The translations under genes were made by a program, and so were the position numbers. Below, one piece after another: positions 1-7,014 of a stretch of 64,000 nt of DNA; positions within the stretch are counted from its first letter, which is position 1, and every line of letters begins with the position of its first letter. The stretch covers positions 1 to 64,000 of the forward strand of contig NZ_MWZD01000013.1 in the NCBI RefSeq assembly GCF_002982315.1, given 5' to 3'. The notes below the pieces were generated by a model that saw nothing but the letters and a program-made list of their open reading frames with translations, did no database searches and was not told where the DNA came from. This DNA is from Leucobacter massiliensis (GTDB lineage Bacteria > Actinomycetota > Actinomycetes > Actinomycetales > Microbacteriaceae).

Positions 1-1474
1 TGATGACGCCCCACACGGCCCAGGTGACTGACTGAGCGTGCGAGATCGGCTTCGTCGGATCGGACGGCTCCCACGTGAACCCGGCGCGACCGATCGCACG
101 GGTCGTCGCGAGCTCGAGCGACTTCGTCACCTCGGCCTGGTCACGGTGCAGCAGGAGGCCGTCGTTCGACATCTCGATGAAGATCGAGTGCGCGGCGGCG
201 AGCTCGTCGAGATTCATGGCGAGGTACTTCACGCCGGCGCGGTCGAGATCCGCGAGGATCATCGCGGCGTTCTTCGGGTCGACGACGACGAGCGCGTTCC
301 CGAGCTCGGCCTTCAGGGCCTTCACCTCGTCGGCCACCCAGCGCACCTTGCGGTCCGTCTTGTGGTGCTCGACGGCAATGTGATCGGAGTCGAGGCGGAT
401 AGCCTTCGAAATCGTCGCGTAGCCCCCGCCCCGGCCGACCGCGATAGCGATGACACCGCCGTCACCCTGCACCGGATAGTCGCCTGCGTGCCGCTTCCAC
501 ACCTCGAGGTCGAGCTCCGAGAGCTTCTCGGCCACCTCCTCGCGGCGGTTCGGCCAGATCGAGAACCGCAGGCGCTTCACGGCCTCGGGGTCGAGCCTCG
601 AGAGCTCGTCCTCGATGGTCGCGCGCGTCAGGCCCGGCCGGTACCCCAGGCCGGGGTTGCCCTGCTTCCATACCTCGGGATCACGGATGTTGATCTTCGC
701 CGCGACATCAGGATCCTGCGAGCCCTTCGGATTGAACTCCGCCCAGCCGGTGCGCGGATCCGTACCCGAGCGCCCGCGGTCGCGCACACCTTCGAAGTAT
801 TCCGAGTTGTTCAGCTCATCCGGCACGGTCCCCGTGAACAGCACCTGCGTGTTGTCGACCGCCGACATCGTTGGGAGGAGCGCGTCCATCGCCGCCTGGG
901 GCGTCTCCTGCGCCTCGTCGACGACGAGCACGTCGACCGTGAATCCGACGCCCGCGTTCCGTGAGCGCGCCATGAAGATCAGCCGGTTCCCGTTCGCGAG
1001 CTCGAAGCCGCGCCACTGGTTGTTGTCCTTGATGCCCCGCTCGCCGCCGAGCAGCTCACCCATCAGCAACGGCGACGAGGTGATGACGCGCTTCAGGCGC
1101 CGGAACGCCTCGACCGCGGTCTTCACCTCGTGCGCCGAGTGCAGGATCGTCTTCGGCTCGCCGTCGGCCTTCGGCCACAGGAAGAGGTGCGCGAGCTCGT
1201 ACGGCAGGATGATGTTGCCCTTGCCGTTCTGCCGGCTCACGAGCACACCGAACTCGGTGCACACCCACCGCCCGGAGCCGTCGACCGAGAGGATCGCGTC
1301 GAGCGTGAGCTCCTGCCACGGGTCCTCCCGCAGGCCGGCCACGGCCGCGAGGTCGAGGGCCTCGCCCGCGCGCGAGCCGGCACGCTCGGGGATGCGGAGG
1401 AGGCTAGGCTCCTGCACTCCGAGCAGCTTCTCGCTGCTCCCGCTCTGCCCTGGCAGCAGCAAGCTGGTCTTCAA
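1..1474 (-). CDS. terL: Phage terminase large subunit (3' end off window)
   Basis: Packaging ATPase and nuclease of an HK97-type tailed phage. About 491 residues are visible and the C-terminus runs off the left edge. The Walker A-like segment SRQNGKGN lies near residues 80-87 and the Walker B segment VLVVDEAQE near 182-190, after an N-terminal region containing DPWQ that is typical of actinophage terminases. I chose TTG at 1474 because AAGGGGG sits six bases upstream; a GTG at 1417 is an alternative with a poor ribosome site. The gene overlaps the 3' end of the small-subunit gene by 71 bases. Confidence 0.93.
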   Translation of the reverse strand, partial: MKTSLLLPGQSGSSEKLLGVQEPSLLRIPERAGSRAGEALDLAAVAGLREDPWQELTLDAILSVDGSGRWVCTEFGVLVSRQNGKGNIILPYELAHLFLWPKADGEPKTILHSAHEVKTAVEAFRRLKRVITSSPLLMGELLGGERGIKDNNQWRGFELANGNRLIFMARSRNAGVGFTVDVLVVDEAQETPQAAMDALLPTMSAVDNTQVLFTGTVPDELNNSEYFEGVRDRGRSGTDPRTGWAEFNPKGSQDPDVAAKINIRDPEVWKQGNPGLGYRPGLTRATIEDELSRLDPEAVKRLRFSIWPNRREEVAEKLSELDLEVWKRHAGDYPVQGDGGVIAIAVGRGGGYATISKAIRLDSDHIAVEHHKTDRKVRWVADEVKALKAELGNALVVVDPKNAAMILADLDRAGVKYLAMNLDELAAAHSIFIEMSNDGLLLHRDQAEVTKSLELATTRAIGRAGFTWEPSDPTKPISHAQSVTWAVWGVI

Positions 1475-1862
1475 GGGTGACCCCCTTCGTCGACTGGCCG
1501 TTGCCCTGGATCTCAGCGATCTCGCGCAGGATCTCCCGCTGCTCCCGCATCTGCAGGTACGCGCGCGCCGGATCCCTCACCCGGAGCTCGGCCACGAGCT
1601 CGCGCGAGGTCTGCAGCATGTCCCGCAGCGTCTCGAGACGAGAGACGTGCCCCTCGTCGGTGCGCGGTGTCGGCCGCACCTGAGCCGCAGCGCGCGCCGC
1701 CTGCCGATCGACCTGCTTCTCGCGCCGTGCCTTAGCCGAGTGTGACCGGGCCCGCGAGTTCTCCCGCTTCGCCTCCCGGCACGCCTCACACACCTCCGTG
1801 CCCTCCCGCAGGTGCCGCCGGTACGCCGCGTACGTCCCGCATGGGGCCTTCGGACGAGCCAT
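1404..1862 (-). CDS. Probable terminase small subunit
   Basis: 152 residues. The N-terminus has a Cys-containing segment (CGTYAAYRRH, then EVCEACREA near residues 23-31) seen in small DNA-binding proteins encoded directly upstream of actinophage terminase large subunits. The C-terminal half is a charged helical region. Its position immediately before and overlapping terL supports a DNA-recognition role in packaging. The ATG at 1862 has a good GGAGGGG site six bases away. Assignment rests mainly on context and N-terminal pattern. Confidence 0.65.
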   Translation of the reverse strand: MARPKAPCGTYAAYRRHLREGTEVCEACREAKRENSRARSHSAKARREKQVDRQAARAAAQVRPTPRTDEGHVSRLETLRDMLQTSRELVAELRVRDPARAYLQMREQREILREIAEIQGNGQSTKGVTLEDQLAAARAEREQREAARSAGA

Positions 1863-1987
1863 ATCGCACCCCTCCGATCAATTCGCACCCCCGAGCAATT
1901 CGCGCGGGGGGATTTCCGCCACGGCCGCGCGGGAGGTTGGCGGCTGGTCTGTGTTGCTGGATTTTTGGGTCACGGGTCGAGACGCTT

Positions 1988-2017
1988 TTGAAGCGTTTCC
2001 CCCTAACGGCCTAGTGT
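1988..2017 (+). promoter_or_regulatory. Promoter of the 2024 gene (leaderless)
   Basis: TTGAAG at 1988-1993 and TAGTGT at 2012-2017 are separated by 18 bases, and the ATG at 2024 lies six bases after the -10 box, so transcription should begin at the start codon. The promoter sits in the space between this gene and the divergent terminase genes. Confidence 0.6.
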
Positions 2018-2023
2018 GATCAC

Positions 2024-2755
2024 ATGACACAGCCGCATGTGCCCAGTCGGGAACCCGTCGAATACGACGACCGAGGCACCACGCCACCGCGGTGGGTGAA
2101 GCCTCTGAGATTCGCGCTTGTGATGGCAACGATCATCGCGGGTGTCCTCACGCCGCTGCCGCTGGTCGGGCCCCCAGAGAACGACGGTTGGAACGCTCTT
2201 GCTCTCCTGAGTTGCGCCGTCTCCCTGGGAGGCGTCGCCGCAACTCTCCTGGTATACGAACGGCAGCATCGGAGGACAGTCCATGCCGAGCGCGCTCAGG
2301 GTCAACAACTCAATGTGATCGGCGAGAGTGTCGCTTACCTTAGGAGCGCGCTCATTCAGGAGGGGCCTTCCGAAGTAGATGAATCGGAAGAAGAAGGAAA
2401 AGACGCACGAGCAGACAGCGACGTCGCGGAGGGGAGAGGTCAGATTATCAAGATCGGGGACCGTGACGGGCGGTACCTAGCGATAGATGAGATTCCGCTC
2501 AATGTCATCGCCGACCTACTCATCGGTTGGCGAGAGAACGACAGGAAGGGTGGAACACCCAAACGAAACGAAGGTCGTTGGTCAGTTGGGAACCTCGTCG
2601 GAGCATGGCGTCCCTCAGGGCAAGGTAACCACCCTTGGTATCTGACCTTCCGCGATGACGCGGGTGATTTCTCTGCTTGGCGCCTTTACAGGGGCGGGCA
2701 GGGGAAGACGTCACCCACGGTTGATGACGTTACCCCGCGCGGAGCGGCGTTATAG
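2024..2755 (+). CDS. Two-helix membrane protein of unknown function, moron candidate
   Basis: 243 residues with two hydrophobic segments near residues 29-48 and 55-78, then an acidic linker and a soluble C-terminal domain of about 110 residues rich in Trp, Gly and Arg. I do not recognise the family. It stands alone on the plus strand between the HNH and terminase genes, which both read the other way, and has its own leaderless promoter. Its codon third positions are visibly less GC-rich than those of its neighbours, which suggests recent acquisition. A membrane anchor plus cytoplasmic domain would suit superinfection exclusion or another lysogen-expressed trait, but that is inference. Confidence 0.75.
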   Translation: MTQPHVPSREPVEYDDRGTTPPRWVKPLRFALVMATIIAGVLTPLPLVGPPENDGWNALALLSCAVSLGGVAATLLVYERQHRRTVHAERAQGQQLNVIGESVAYLRSALIQEGPSEVDESEEEGKDARADSDVAEGRGQIIKIGDRDGRYLAIDEIPLNVIADLLIGWRENDRKGGTPKRNEGRWSVGNLVGAWRPSGQGNHPWYLTFRDDAGDFSAWRLYRGGQGKTSPTVDDVTPRGAAL

Positions 2756-2786
2756 AGTACTCGCGCGGCGTAGCTGGGTCGGGTTG

Positions 2787-3086
2787 CTAACTGGCCTTCC
2801 AGATCTCAACTTGAGCGGCGTCGCCCTTCATCGTGTTGCAGCGGCGGTGGAACGGGTGCAGGTCCTGCCGGACGAGGTGGCCGCCGTTCCCGAGCGCGTT
2901 CGGGTGGTCCGCGGTGAACGACATCGGATCGGTGTGGGGGAGCGTCGTGTCGATGGGCTCGCCGCATCCGTAGTCGCTGCCCCATCCGCAGGGGAGGCCC
3001 TCTCGGGCGGTGCGTCGCTTGAGGGCGGCCTGCTTGCGGCGGTACGCGCGGTGGCCGGCGCCGTTGCGGATCTGCTGCGTGCCCAC
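2787..3086 (-). CDS. HNH endonuclease
   Basis: 99 residues with the phage HNH pattern: a Cys pair around CGWGSDYGCGE (residues 33-43), ADHPNA near 59-64, and a final HPFHRRCN with KGD (residues 77-88). HNH proteins encoded beside terminase assist DNA cleavage during packaging in many tailed phages, so a packaging role is likely. The GTG start at 3086 has GGAGGAG five bases upstream. A plus-strand gene separates it from the terminase genes, an insertion into what is normally a tight module. Confidence 0.88.
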   Translation of the reverse strand: MGTQQIRNGAGHRAYRRKQAALKRRTAREGLPCGWGSDYGCGEPIDTTLPHTDPMSFTADHPNALGNGGHLVRQDLHPFHRRCNTMKGDAAQVEIWKAS

Positions 3087-3110
3087 CGTCTCTCCTCCCG
3101 GGAACGACGA

Positions 3111-3138
3111 AGCCCCGGAGCTGTTGGGCTCCGGGGCT
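3111..3138 (-). terminator. Intrinsic terminator after the lipoprotein gene
   Basis: An 11-bp perfect stem (AGCCCCGGAGC with GCTCCGGGGCT) and a 6-base loop lie 24 bases past the lipoprotein stop on the minus strand. The T-run that follows is weak. Confidence 0.65.
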
Positions 3139-3162
3139 CTGCAGGTGCGGGTCGTGGGGCGG

Positions 3163-3615
3163 CTACTGCTTCTCGAGTTCGACGGTGACGGTGGTGCCCA
3201 TCGCCGTGACCTCGTAGCTGATGACGCCGTCGGTGTAGGTGAAATCCTTGGTGTCGTCGGTGGAGGCCATCATCGCGGTGTCAGTCGCGGCCGCGTCGCG
3301 GGTAGATGTCCAGGTCCATGTGTCGCCGGCTTCAGTAGGGGCGGTGTAGGTGCCGACCCAGTAGATCGAGGTGCTGTCGTTCTCCTCGTTCACCCAGTCG
3401 ATCGAGATCGTTTCCGCGGTGATGGTCGCCTGCTGGTAGTTCGTCGGCGAGTTGGAGTTGGTTTGCTTCCAGGAGCCGGTGAGGTCGGCGGGGGTCGCTG
3501 GTTCCTCGGTGGTGGTCTCCTCGGAGGCCGGTGCGGCGTCGGTGTCGGTGTCGGACGAGGAGCATCCGGTGAGGGCGAGGAGGGCGATTGCCGCGGCGGC
3601 GAGGGTGCGCTTCAT
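3163..3615 (-). CDS. Prophage-encoded secreted lipoprotein
   Basis: 150 residues. A type II signal peptide with lipobox LTGC (Cys at residue 18) is followed by a Ser/Thr/Glu-rich linker and a beta-rich domain of about 110 residues. The ATG at 3615 is chosen because the signal peptide starts there and a TATCTT -10 box lies six bases upstream. The gene is flanked by hairpin terminators at both ends and so appears to be its own transcription unit. Phage lipoproteins expressed from a lysogen often act in superinfection exclusion, but the domain itself is not recognised. Confidence 0.8.
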   Translation of the reverse strand: MKRTLAAAAIALLALTGCSSSDTDTDAAPASEETTTEEPATPADLTGSWKQTNSNSPTNYQQATITAETISIDWVNEENDSTSIYWVGTYTAPTEAGDTWTWTSTRDAAATDTAMMASTDDTKDFTYTDGVISYEVTAMGTTVTVELEKQ

Positions 3616-3621
3616 AGCTCC

Positions 3622-3627
3622 AAGATA
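3622..3627 (-). promoter_or_regulatory. -10 box of the lipoprotein gene
   Basis: TATCTT on the minus strand lies exactly six bases before the ATG at 3615, the leaderless arrangement. I see no convincing -35 box. Confidence 0.45.
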
Positions 3628-3689
3628 GCGGTGGGGGCGGGGTGCCGCGAGTGGTCGTGGTTCCCGCCCCCGCGAGGTGGAATGAGAAA

Positions 3690-3721
3690 GGGCCGGAGTC
3701 ACGATGTTCGCGTTCCGGCCC
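3690..3721 (-). terminator. Intrinsic terminator of the 8671-3777 gene block
   Basis: GGGCCGGA pairs with TCCGGCCC across a 16-base loop, followed on the minus strand by TTTCTC. It lies between the small HTH gene and the lipoprotein gene. Confidence 0.6.
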
Positions 3722-3776
3722 ACTTGCTCGATACTTAAGTTAAGCGGTACCCCCTTCCGCTGCGAAATATTCCTTG

Positions 3777-4037
3777 TCACGGCGTGTCGCCTGTCGTCTC
3801 ATCAAAGTCGAGGAGCTGTTCGAGGGTGAGTTCGACGACGTGGCGGTTGCGGTTGTCGCGGTCGATGCAGCCTCGCCAGTAGGCCATGAGCGCCTGGTGC
3901 TCGACGACGCGCCGCCCCTGGTTGTCCCACGACCAGCCAGCCGGAGACCGCTGGCGCCACTTCTTCATCGTCTGGACGTGCTTCCCGGTGCGCTTCGCGG
4001 CTTGCCGGTAGGTGTACCAGGGGCGGTTCTCGATCAC
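3777..4037 (-). CDS. Small excisionase-like HTH protein
   Basis: 86 residues. The segment YTYRQAAKRTGKHVQTMKKW near the N-terminus is a winged-helix or MerR/Xis-type helix-turn-helix, and the rest is basic then acidic. The GTG start at 4037 overlaps the previous stop as GTGA and has GGAGAAG upstream. Serine integrases need a separate directionality factor that is usually unrelated to Xis, so a transcriptional role is equally possible. Confidence 0.65.
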   Translation of the reverse strand: MIENRPWYTYRQAAKRTGKHVQTMKKWRQRSPAGWSWDNQGRRVVEHQALMAYWRGCIDRDNRNRHVVELTLEQLLDFDETTGDTP

Positions 4038-4639
4038 GCGGGCTTCTTCTCCCATGTGCGTTGGCAGGTGTCGCAGATCGCGCCGGCGAGACCGTCGGGG
4101 CCCCAGAGCGGCCGGATGGTGCGCTCGCCGCAGGTCGGGCAGGGGCGGGGTCGGTACGCCTTGAACTTGGGCTCGGCGCGCGGGTAGCGGCCGCGCATCT
4201 GTCGGATGAGATCGATGAGATCGTCCGGGGCGTCGTTGAGTGTTCCGTCGTGCGCGATCTGGTGGGTGCATGCGATCAGCCAGGTCACGATCTCAGTGGA
4301 CAGCTCGAACGCCTCACTGGGAGTGCAGAGGGGCAGCCCTTGGGGTTCGTCCCGTCCCCGCCACATGCGCTCGCGGAGTGGGCGGGGGGAGGCACCTCCG
4401 ACCTTCTCCGCGACCTCGCGGCCGAAGATGATCATGGTCGCGTAGACCAGGTCCGCGTCGTCGGCGGGATCGACCCGGTACGGGAGGCGCGCCTGCTCGG
4501 AGCCGCCCGACACCTTGACAGCGGCTGTGTCCTGCGCGGCAACCGCGGACTCAGCGAGCTCGCGCATGTGGAGGAGCTGGAACGGGACCTGGCGCAGGTG
4601 CCACTCGAAGTGCTCGGACCAGGAGCGTTCAGCCTGCAT
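4034..4639 (-). CDS. Phage protein with C-terminal zinc ribbon, unknown function
   Basis: 201 residues. The N-terminal part is a helical domain of about 150 residues; the C-terminus holds CPTCGE and CDTCQ about 18 residues apart, a likely zinc ribbon. The ATG at 4639 has GGAG six bases upstream and overlaps the previous gene by 11 bases. A longer in-frame extension upstream is low-complexity and lies within the neighbouring gene, so I rejected it. Confidence 0.75.
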   Translation of the reverse strand: MQAERSWSEHFEWHLRQVPFQLLHMRELAESAVAAQDTAAVKVSGGSEQARLPYRVDPADDADLVYATMIIFGREVAEKVGGASPRPLRERMWRGRDEPQGLPLCTPSEAFELSTEIVTWLIACTHQIAHDGTLNDAPDDLIDLIRQMRGRYPRAEPKFKAYRPRPCPTCGERTIRPLWGPDGLAGAICDTCQRTWEKKPA

Positions 4640-4913
4640 CGGGGGTCTCCTTGGTTCGGTAGGGGTTGCGGCGGAGGACGACCGCCGGTCGCTCCTCGTA
4701 CAGGCGGTAGCCGGTGCGTGCGCCTTCGTCCCATGCGGCTTCGCTCGCCTGGCGTCGCACCGACTCAAGCCAGCGATCGAAGGCCCGCCCGAGCGCCCGT
4801 TCGCGCGATGCTGAGTTGACCGGGTCGTGGTACTCGCCGACAGGGTCGTTCGCATAGCCGCTACGGACCATGTCAGTCGACGGGACGAACTTCTCGCTCA
4901 TCGCCCACCACAT
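4629..4913 (-). CDS. Small phage protein, unknown
   Basis: 94 residues, charged and rich in Arg, with no motif I recognise. ATG at 4913 is favoured by a GAGGAG site eight bases upstream; ATG at 4901, overlapping the upstream stop as ATGA, is the alternative. The gene overlaps both neighbours, as expected inside this operon. Confidence 0.65.
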   Translation of the reverse strand: MWWAMSEKFVPSTDMVRSGYANDPVGEYHDPVNSASRERALGRAFDRWLESVRRQASEAAWDEGARTGYRLYEERPAVVLRRNPYRTKETPDAG

Positions 4914-5170
4914 CGCAGCCACTCCTCGCGACGCTCGTTGACTAGGCGGGCGACCTCTGGGTAGGAGTTCCACCCGAGCGAGGTCTGACCGCCCTCGAAC
5001 TCGCGCTTGTAGGTCATGGATCCCCGGATCACCTCAGCCAGCTTCGCCTCATCCACCGTGGGCTGAGCAGCGAGAGCGTCGATGAGATCAGCGGTTCTCG
5101 TCTCGCCTCGGTCCCGCCAGTAGAGCGACATCGTTTCGGCGTCACTCCTCAGCTTCTCGCGATCATTCAC
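4898..5170 (-). CDS. Small phage protein, paralogue of the C-terminus of its upstream neighbour
   Basis: 90 residues, unknown function. It aligns over its whole length with the C-terminal part of the protein encoded immediately upstream (5167-6048): both share DREKL, a run like ALAAxPxVDEAKLAE, a GG pair and a terminal EWLR. This looks like a tandem duplication of one domain. The GTG start at 5170 overlaps the upstream stop as GTGA. Confidence 0.75.
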   Translation of the reverse strand: MNDREKLRSDAETMSLYWRDRGETRTADLIDALAAQPTVDEAKLAEVIRGSMTYKREFEGGQTSLGWNSYPEVARLVNERREEWLRCGGR

Positions 5171-6048
5171 GACAGCTCATCCCCTCGCAGCCACTCGGCC
5201 ACGTCGCGAGCAAGGTGGCTCATGCCTTCCGCTGACACCCCGGCCCCGAGAGTACCCCCGCTCGACAGCACCTCGTGGTTGGCAGCCGACGCCAGCAGCT
5301 CAGCCAGCTTCGCCTCATCTACCTCGGGCGGAGCGGCGAGAGCGTCCGCTGCTTCCCGCAAAAGCTCAGCACCTCGGGTGTGATACCAGTCCACCTCGAT
5401 AGCGGCCTCTCGCGCCTCCGCGATCAGCTTCTCGCGGTCGGGGGACAGAGTGGCACGCAGTGAGCAGTCCATCTTGTGCCCATCGGCGCGATGGCACACA
5501 GCGCATCCGCTCGGCTCCTGCGGGGTGCCTGCTACCGTTGCCTGGTGACTGCGCCCCTCGTCTTCTGGACCATCTTCACGGCCGCCGCGATCGTCATCTC
5601 CGCCGTGACCGCTATCGTCGCTTACCGTCGGAGTCGACGCGACCGGTGACGGCTTCTGCGGGGCGACACCAGCAGCAGCGAGGCGATTCGTTGGCAGCTC
5701 TTCCTCGCCCACGCAGTCCACCCGCCGATATGCGACCCAGCAGCCTTCGACCGGGTCGCGCCAGTAGATGTGGAGGAAGTCGTCATCGATGCGCAACTCC
5801 TCGGTGGGAGCGCCCACGAGCAGACCAGGCGAACTCAGCGCATCGGCCACAGCGTCACAGAGCTGCGCGACAGCCTCCGTGACATGCGATCCTGAGAATG
5901 CGTTCCCACGCATCGCCTGATACCGAATGTTGCGCGCCGCCTCGCGGTAGTAGCCGGCGTCCGCGGAGTCTCGCGTGCTCGTCTCGGGCCCGAAAGGCAC
6001 GGTCGGGATCGCTACCGGGATCGGTGCGCGTTCAGCTGTGTTCGTCAT
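5167..6048 (-). CDS. Phage protein with duplicated C-terminal domain, unknown
   Basis: 293 residues. The N-terminal domain (about 1-130) contains a region like DDFLHIYWRDPVEGCWVAYR; a low-complexity Asp/Gly/Glu/Pro linker follows (about 140-185), then CAVCHRADGHKMDC, a possible metal site, and a C-terminal domain homologous to the whole of the next gene's product. ATG at 6048 has AGGGA upstream and starts three bases past the previous stop. The function is not known to me. Confidence 0.72.
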   Translation of the reverse strand: MTNTAERAPIPVAIPTVPFGPETSTRDSADAGYYREAARNIRYQAMRGNAFSGSHVTEAVAQLCDAVADALSSPGLLVGAPTEELRIDDDFLHIYWRDPVEGCWVAYRRVDCVGEEELPTNRLAAAGVAPQKPSPVASTPTVSDDSGHGGDDDRGGREDGPEDEGRSHQATVAGTPQEPSGCAVCHRADGHKMDCSLRATLSPDREKLIAEAREAAIEVDWYHTRGAELLREAADALAAPPEVDEAKLAELLASAANHEVLSSGGTLGAGVSAEGMSHLARDVAEWLRGDELS

Positions 6049-6050
6049 GG

Positions 6051-6446
6051 TCAGTTCCCTCCGATGGAAGCGAGTGCGGGCACGAGCGCCGGGTAAGCGT
6101 CGAGCAGAAGACGGGCCGCCTTCACGAACGTGCCCGCGTGATGGACGTTGTAGGTATTCAGGAGCGAGGCGAGTGTGTACATCGCCGTGTCCTCGGGGCT
6201 GTCGTCGTCGCACGAACGGTCGGGTCTGGTCACCGTCTCGAATCGCAGTTCGTTCTCGATCGACTCGATGACGGCTTGCTGCATCAGGCCGAGTGCGCGC
6301 TCCGGCTCGCCGTGCTCGTGAGGGCATCTCGGCTTGTGGCACTCGGGCCAGTCGAACTCGACCTCGAACCGGTTCACCGACGCGGCATGCGCAGCAGCCC
6401 GAATCCGTCGCCGAAGTGCCTCGCTGATCTCGCGTTCACTCCCCAC
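6051..6446 (-). CDS. Phage protein, unknown
   Basis: 131 residues from the GTG at 6446, chosen because GGAGG lies eight bases upstream within a 24-base block that is repeated at another gene start (6991-7014). The middle contains CHKPRCPHEH, a possible metal-binding cluster. No family is recognised. Confidence 0.65.
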   Translation of the reverse strand: MGSEREISEALRRRIRAAAHAASVNRFEVEFDWPECHKPRCPHEHGEPERALGLMQQAVIESIENELRFETVTRPDRSCDDDSPEDTAMYTLASLLNTYNVHHAGTFVKAARLLLDAYPALVPALASIGGN

Positions 6447-6459
6447 CGCCCTCACCTCC
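6436..6459 (-). repeat. Duplicated stop/ribosome-site/start block, copy 1
   Basis: 24 bases holding the SD GGAGG, the GTG start of the 6051-6446 gene and the TGA stop of the upstream gene. It matches 6991-7014 at 23 of 24 positions; the one change swaps GTG for ATG. Confidence 0.85.
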
Positions 6460-6906
6460 CAGCGCTGCCTCAACGGCGTGGATCGTCGGGCACGGCCACT
6501 CCGTCAACATCCCGAAGTAGCGCCCGTTGGGCAGTTGGAAGGAGCACTCGCGGCAGATGGTGTCGCTTGGCTCGATCTCCACGGGCTGATGCAGCGCCGT
6601 CACCGCTTCGAGCGCGGCGACCATCCGCGGCACCGACTCCCGGGCTGCGGCGATGAATTCGGCGTCCATCGAAGCATGTGGGCCGTCACCGGTCGCCGCG
6701 GTAAGGCGATACCCGCCAGGGTCGCCCTGGGTCTCGGGCACCCACACGACGAACAGCGGCCCGTCACCCGTCAGCGCGCCTTCCAGGTACTCGGCGGCGG
6801 TCTCATCGCTACCCTCTGCGGGCGCAGCGGCGAAAGCCCACGGCCCTTCGGTCGCGGCACCTGCGAGGCGCTTCTGCTCGGCCAGGTACTCGGTAATCGC
6901 GGTCAT
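6436..6906 (-). CDS. Ea22-like small phage protein, unknown function
   Basis: 156 residues. The pattern AATEGPWAF near the N-terminus, then DAEFIAAARESVPRMVAAL (about 96-114) and a C-terminal Cys pair in ICRECSFQLPNG with WPCPT, recurs in uncharacterised actinophage and Ea22-like proteins. ATG at 6906 overlaps the previous stop (ATGA) and has AGGAG seven bases upstream. Confidence 0.72.
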   Translation of the reverse strand: MTAITEYLAEQKRLAGAATEGPWAFAAAPAEGSDETAAEYLEGALTGDGPLFVVWVPETQGDPGGYRLTAATGDGPHASMDAEFIAAARESVPRMVAALEAVTALHQPVEIEPSDTICRECSFQLPNGRYFGMLTEWPCPTIHAVEAALGGEGGGE

Positions 6907-7001
6907 TCTCGTTCTCCTGTCAGGTAGTCCACGTAGCAGGTAGCGCCGGGGCATTTCCCACAGCAGGTGTCTGCGATATTGAAGTCGTCGTCACTCCCCA
7001 T
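6903..7001 (-). CDS. 32-residue Cys-rich protein
   Basis: A very short gene with DTCCGKCPGATC, giving four cysteines within 12 residues, likely a metal-binding knuckle. It has a strong SD (GGAGG, within the repeated block) and is overlapped at both ends by neighbours: 11 bases with the upstream gene and ATGA with the downstream one. That coupling supports it being real despite its size. Confidence 0.65.
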   Translation of the reverse strand: MGSDDDFNIADTCCGKCPGATCYVDYLTGERE

Positions 7002-7014
7002 CGCCCTCACCTCC
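6991..7014 (-). repeat. Duplicated stop/ribosome-site/start block, copy 2
   Basis: The second copy of the block at 6436-6459. It carries the stop of the 6991-7599 gene and the SD and ATG of the 32-residue gene, so the two upstream proteins also share the C-terminal pattern GEGxGE. Confidence 0.85.

Noticed and set aside
38-964. Long plus-strand frame at the left edge
   Set aside because: It is antisense to terminase large subunit, whose motifs are unambiguous.
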